Positions 53,501-59,500 of a stretch of 64,000 nt of DNA are shown here, piece by piece. The stretch spans positions 62,913-126,912 of the forward strand of contig VZRR01009906.1 of the NCBI GenBank assembly GCA_013398015.1, written 5' to 3'. A model generated the notes under the pieces. The model did not search any database. It had not been told where the DNA came from and worked only from the letters and a program-made list of their open reading frames with translations. Numbering within the stretch: position 1 is the stretch's first letter; the number at the start of each line of letters is the position of its first letter. The translations under genes and the position numbers were made by a program. The stretch is from Oreocharis arfaki. Lineage: Eukaryota > Chordata > Aves > Passeriformes > Paramythiidae.

Positions 53501-56500
53501 TGTTTAAGTTCTCAGTCACTATTTCAGTTTGAGTAGTGTTAAAAGGAGTCTCTGCCATGTCTGGTTTCTGTTGCATCAAGACTGTGGCTGAAACTCACTT
53601 GTGAAATTAGAAAAGAACAGGGAATTTTTCACATGCTATTCTTTATTAAAAAAAATGCTCAGCAACCTTTGCTTAACCTTGAAAATGGTAAATGAATGTA
53701 AACTGATGCAAGCAGAGGCTAAGGTCAGAAGTTGTCCCTTTCTGGAACAAGTTATTCGGAGTTTTGCATAAAACTGGAAAAGAAATGTTGTAGTAAATCA
53801 TATCTCATACAATTATGATGGGGAGAGGGCTTCCTCAGCCTTTCCTGATCCCTGAGCTTGCTCCTCTCTCAGTGTTCAGTGCCAGAGATCTCAGCACATA
53901 GGGCTTTTTTAGGTCTCTGGGGCCTTCTATTTTGCTAGCAGAGTGGGTTTTCTTAAGCCTGCTGCTTGCCCAGAGCTGAAACAAAAACAGCAGAAAAGAT
54001 TTTTGGAAAGATGGGTATGTTTCTAACAAGAGGTGGCACGAACATGGGAGTATGGGTCAACTCATGAGGTGTTCTGGGGGTGAGCAGTGAAATGGGTCCA
54101 GAAAGGAGTTTCTATAAAGAATGGAACATAATAATTTCTGCAGCTCACCAATGTGACAAAGACCAGCCAAAGGAGGCTTTTTTTTTTTTTCTTTTTTGCT
54201 ATTGGAAATTCTTAGGATCCTGGTGCAAAATTTTTTCAGTAAAGATATCTAAGGTAACTTCAAAATGCAAAAAGAATTTTGAGCTGGGAGAGTGTGTTTG
54301 GTTGTTTGGTTTCCAGAGATAATTGTATTGGAAAACATGGAATGTTGCCTGAAAATAAAGGCATGAGGAGTATGGTTTTTTACAGTGCTGAGAGTCCAAG
54401 CTTAGATTGGTATGAGTCCTATCAAAGGCATCTTAGCAGCACATACCATGGGGCATATATCTATCTCTATCATCTCTGTCATCTTTATCTCTCTATCTCT
54501 ATCATCTCTATCTCTATCTCTACCAGCATGACACTAACAATAGTCTGTGTCTTCTGACCACAACACGTTAGCTTCTGGCTTGTTTGAAGTGCAGCTGGAG
54601 GAGCTCCCAGCTGTGCACACACCCTGGTACAGTCGTGCCCCAAGGGATGCACCGGTGTGTGGAGGGGAATCCAGTGCAGAAACCCCCATGCTGGAGCTGA
54701 CCTGTCCCTGCTGGTGTGGTGCCATAGTTCAGTCATTTTGCATATCTCGGCATCATCCTTTCTTCTGGTCTGTGGGCATCATTCCAGCTCCACTGAGAAT
54801 CCAAAGACCCTTAAAACTCACCACCAAAGGTGCTTTGGACAGGAATAGTTAGCAGTTAAGCGCATCCTGTGCCAGGAACTTGGTTGTGCTGGTCTGCAGC
54901 ATAAGTGCACTTATATCTTCAAAGATGAAAATATTTTCTGTGTGCCACAAAGGAAGGTGTTGCAGATCTGATGCTTTGTTCATGAAGGACAGAATATATG
55001 TCTCTCATATATAATATTCTGTTTATAACATAATGGAATCATGCTAATTGTCATACAGAGGTTGCAAGTGGAAAATGGAATTAAAATAAAATGGAAGAAG
55101 AATTCTTCTTTCTTAGCAAAATTAAAGCAAAGCTGTTAGCGGAATGAGTTTCTGTTGGAAGGAGAAAATATGAATGGGTCTATTAATTGTAGTGCTGCAT
55201 TGAAGCGAGGAGTTGCGCTCATGGAACTATCACAGTCAATTAGGGTGTTTATAATAAAGATGCTAATTTCACACTTTCTCTTGGTCCAGTTCTATTGCTA
55301 AAAAAATAATAATTTAATGTAGAATTAGTTTAAACTGAAAAGTTAATTCCAGTGAAACTTCAGTCACAGTCCTTGAACCAATGACTGAATCTTTGTATTC
55401 CAGAGAGTCAGAAGGGATTTAGGACAGGAAAGAGTGGCACTGATGTACATTCTTGTTCCTTCTGACTCTTTTGTCCACGGTAGTCCTACTAAACTTTTAG
55501 ATGCTTTAATCTTTATGGTGAGTAATAATAATATTGTCTTGCTGAATAGTAGATTTTAAGACTGAACATATAATTCCAATGAACTCTTTGCTTAGGAATT
55601 GCTGTGTCCCTTTTCCTCTCTGTTTCCTAGGATTATAATGTAATTCAATGTATTTCATACTAATTTTTCAGTGAACTGTAATTGTATTTTTTTTGGTATA
55701 TTTAGAAGCTTAAAAATGATCTTCACAAAGTTATTGAGTCAAGTTAATATACAGAAAATCTGTCAGACTCAAAAACGGTATTTTTAAGTGTACTAAGTAG
55801 TATGTTCTTGTCAGTAAGTTTTCTCTGAGTGAGGCTTTGATTTCAAAAGATCATTCAGAGGAGGAGGTAACTAGTGTACCACATAACCCTTCTCCATTTT
55901 GCCACATCTTGTGTCCCCAGCACTTGTAAAAGTTCCAGAACTTGTTGGGTCTCTCCATGTAGTGATTCAGCTCTGTGATCTGGCAGAAAATTTGCTGGGG
56001 AAAAGCTTGGTTAGATTCCTGCTGTGTTATTGAAGTGTTAACCGGTGCCACAGAAAGATGTGTCGAGGAGCTGAGGCAGCCTTCGGAGGCTGTGGGTGCA
56101 GGCAGCATGAGAAGGACTATGGACAGAGATGAGAGGAGCAAGCAAGAGGAGCAAGGACTAGGACACTTTTTTCCATTTGGCAGCACAAAGCTGTTAAATG
56201 GACTCAGCTAGTTTTGAAACCATAATGTGTATTTAACTGAAAGCAATTTTATGTGTACATGGGTGTCATTAAGCACATAAGTCACTTGATTTTTTTTTTT
56301 TTTTTAACCTTGGCCTTAAGCTATTAGAAAGATGGAATGATAGCTGTATTTTCTGTCTTCATTATTTTATCAATTATTTTAGAGCATTCAGAACAATTAT
56401 TGTAATACAGAGGGGATGGTTATGGTGCAGTGTGAAGTGGTGGTATATGAATTACTATTAGATGAAACACCAGTTCTTGAAAAGTCTGCACAGCTTCTAT

Positions 56501-59500
56501 TATTGTGACATGCAACAAAAAGAGGATAGTTAAGCCAAGTTTTAAAAATAAATAATGATAATCTGCATTCTTGAGTATGGATGAGACAGTTCACTGCAGA
56601 TCAAGTACTGTTAAAAATTGTCATTTCAGGCCAAGTGTTCATGTTTGAGTTGCCATTTCACTTTCCATTGTAGCTGACAATGTGAAAATCCCTGATATTT
56701 CATTTTCCCACAAGGGAAATACTGTGCATCCTTAGGGTGAGCTTAATCCATCTCTCACTCAAGTCAGTAGTCACTTCCTACTGACATCTGTAAGATTGGG
56801 GTTTAGCCCTGTCATGAAACTTTCCTGTGTTTTGCCAAGATCCATCACTCTATTTTCCTAGGTTTTCCATATGTAAACCCTAGATAGAAGCAGTGATATT
56901 TATGCAGCAGTTTTACCAGATGGCTCTTGAATCATCTGTTCTCAATGAAAAATGAAAAGACCGGGCACATATATAAAGGCTGAATTAATCTTTGTAATTA
57001 AATGGAACATTACTTTGCAATGAATGATTTTAGCTTTCACAATGTATTTCATGCTAATTTTTCAGTGAACTGTAATTGTATTAATTTTTTATGTATTTAG
57101 AAGCTTAAAAATGATCTTCACAAAGTTATTGAGTCAAGTTAATATACAGAAGATTTCTGATGGACTCATAAAACTTTGTCGTGAGATACATGTTTTGTTT
57201 TCTCTTTACAGTAAGTAAAATATGTCAGTACTTAGCATTGTATAAAATATCCAAGTCATACTCTGAGAGGAAAAAAGGCTCTCAGAATGCTCACACGCTT
57301 GGTTGTCAAGTGAGAATTTGAATAGGCTGGAAACTGGGATGCTTTGGAGCACTGAAACACGTGTGCGTTCCCACGTTGGCAAGTTGATGAGCAGAGAGTG
57401 AAAGCTCGTTTATTATTTTGTCTGTGTAGTAAATTGACTTGGAATGCTCTCACTGTGACAGAAAGACACTGATGGTAAAATCCTGGCTGTGTTGAAGTCA
57501 CTGGGGAAACTTCCATGCAGAAGGAATGGTGTAAGTAGTATTCCCACTCTGGATCCTCTGCCTCAGAGCCTGCTCTCTCTGGCTGCTGGGCTAGAAAAGA
57601 GTCATCACGACTTATCCTAAAGGACCCTGTGAGAGCTTCTTGCCTGTGACGGCAGGAGGGGAGCCCTGGAGTGATGAGTTTCCTTAATTTGCCCAACAGC
57701 CCAACGCAGGCTGAGTGCTTAATGGTGCCTGGGAGAAATACCCATCGCCTCTTTTCTTCCTGTGCACAGGGCTGTTTAACATGCAAATTAGAGAAAGGAG
57801 TTAAATGAGCCTTTAAACCATAAAAACTTGTGGATGGTGTATTTATGGTGGATTCATGTGCAATTGCCACATGGCTGGCTCCTGTACGTTTGTCACATTT
57901 CATTTGACTCCCCTGTGCATGGCTCCTGGAAGGCTGGTCTCTTACACATATTTTTAATCTTATCAAGGGGAAAATACTGACATCATTATGAAAGAGCAAG
58001 CAAGTTGTAGAAGAGTTTTCCACTTCCTTGTGCTGTATAAATAGGGAGTATCCAAACTGCTGTTAAATATTACACAAATGAACAGAAAAATAGGCACAGA
58101 AATAAGACTTCCAACAGGCAAATTTAGAAACCTGCTCTCAGTATGATAGTTTCTAACTTGTCAGTTGTGTAAATAAGTTGGGCCGTGTGCTGGGCTCAGC
58201 TGAACAGGTTTGCACCTGATGCAAAGCCCCTAGGAGGAATCCCAGCCAGAGGGATTGCCAAGGACTTCAGAGGGCTTCCTATGTTCTCTCATGACTTTTG
58301 CTTTGGCTATGGGAAACAGTTTCCCTAACCAGGAGCCAAACATCCTTCACTGTCAGCATCAGCTTTGTCTGTCCTATTTGCTTAGATCTCTAAACCACAC
58401 GTATTGTGGTAAGGCCTTTTAAGCAATAAATGCAATAAAATAACATTTCCCCCTTACATCGATCTATCTATCTATCTATCTCATAAAATACAGACAGCTT
58501 TAGACATTGACAAAGCATTGAAGTACTAAAAGCAGCATTACCTTTTGAGTTTGCTTTCAAAAATCTCGAGACACACTCCGTTATTTAATAGGGTTTTATG
58601 TAGCCGTTATAAAAAAAGCTCCATAGTGTCCGACTATTTAATTCTCTTGCTTAGAAATCTCAATCTCATGACTTCAATTGTGAAAGTCACAAAGCAAGTG
58701 ATGAACTAATGCAGAATATTTGAGATTCACCAGACTTGTTTAAGCAGCTGACTTAGCAAAAATTTAAAGTGATGGGTTTTGCTCTTTCCTTTTTCAAAGC
58801 TAGTTTTAACTAGGATTGAAACATGTGGAATGGTAAAGGAAATTTTCCCATTCCTTGCAAAGTTCAGTCTGTTGGACCTGACAACACCACCAGGAAAAAA
58901 TTAGACACTCTTGATTACATACAAACTTGCAGATGAATCATGCTCCCTTCCTAGCTTTTTGTTCTCCCTCCTCACCACAGCATTTAAAATATCGTGAAAG
59001 ACTGGTGAACCTTCTGGAAGAGTGGGGAAACATTCTGTTGTGAGTTAATTAGGCTCATTTCATATTTTCCATTCAGCATTTTTCTTCCATTGCTTTTTTT
59101 ATTACTAGGGCAATTTGCATGACAATGGGATCTTTTTTGCTCAAGAGATCATCTGCTCCTGCTGCCAATTTCCTACCTGAAGCTGTTATTTTCTGTTTGT
59201 GACATCTCAATTACCTCAACCACAATTAATTGTGATGTCACAAATGGAGGATTATGACTTTGGGTTGGAAGTGAGATTGAGAAATTGAAAGAGTTTAAAG
59301 AAGAAAAGAGGCCTTTCTTCTTGAAAAATAAAAGACGAAACAGAATGACTTTGTGTAAGTGGAGGCAGTCTGCCATCACCTTTCTTCTTGAAGTTGTGGA
59401 ACAGCTGGTTTTAAATCTTGCTGTATAGGAGGCCCTGCTGCATTGAGATACTGTGAAGTGGGAGAAGGGGAAAGGATATGTGGAGGGAGGGGAATCTTCC

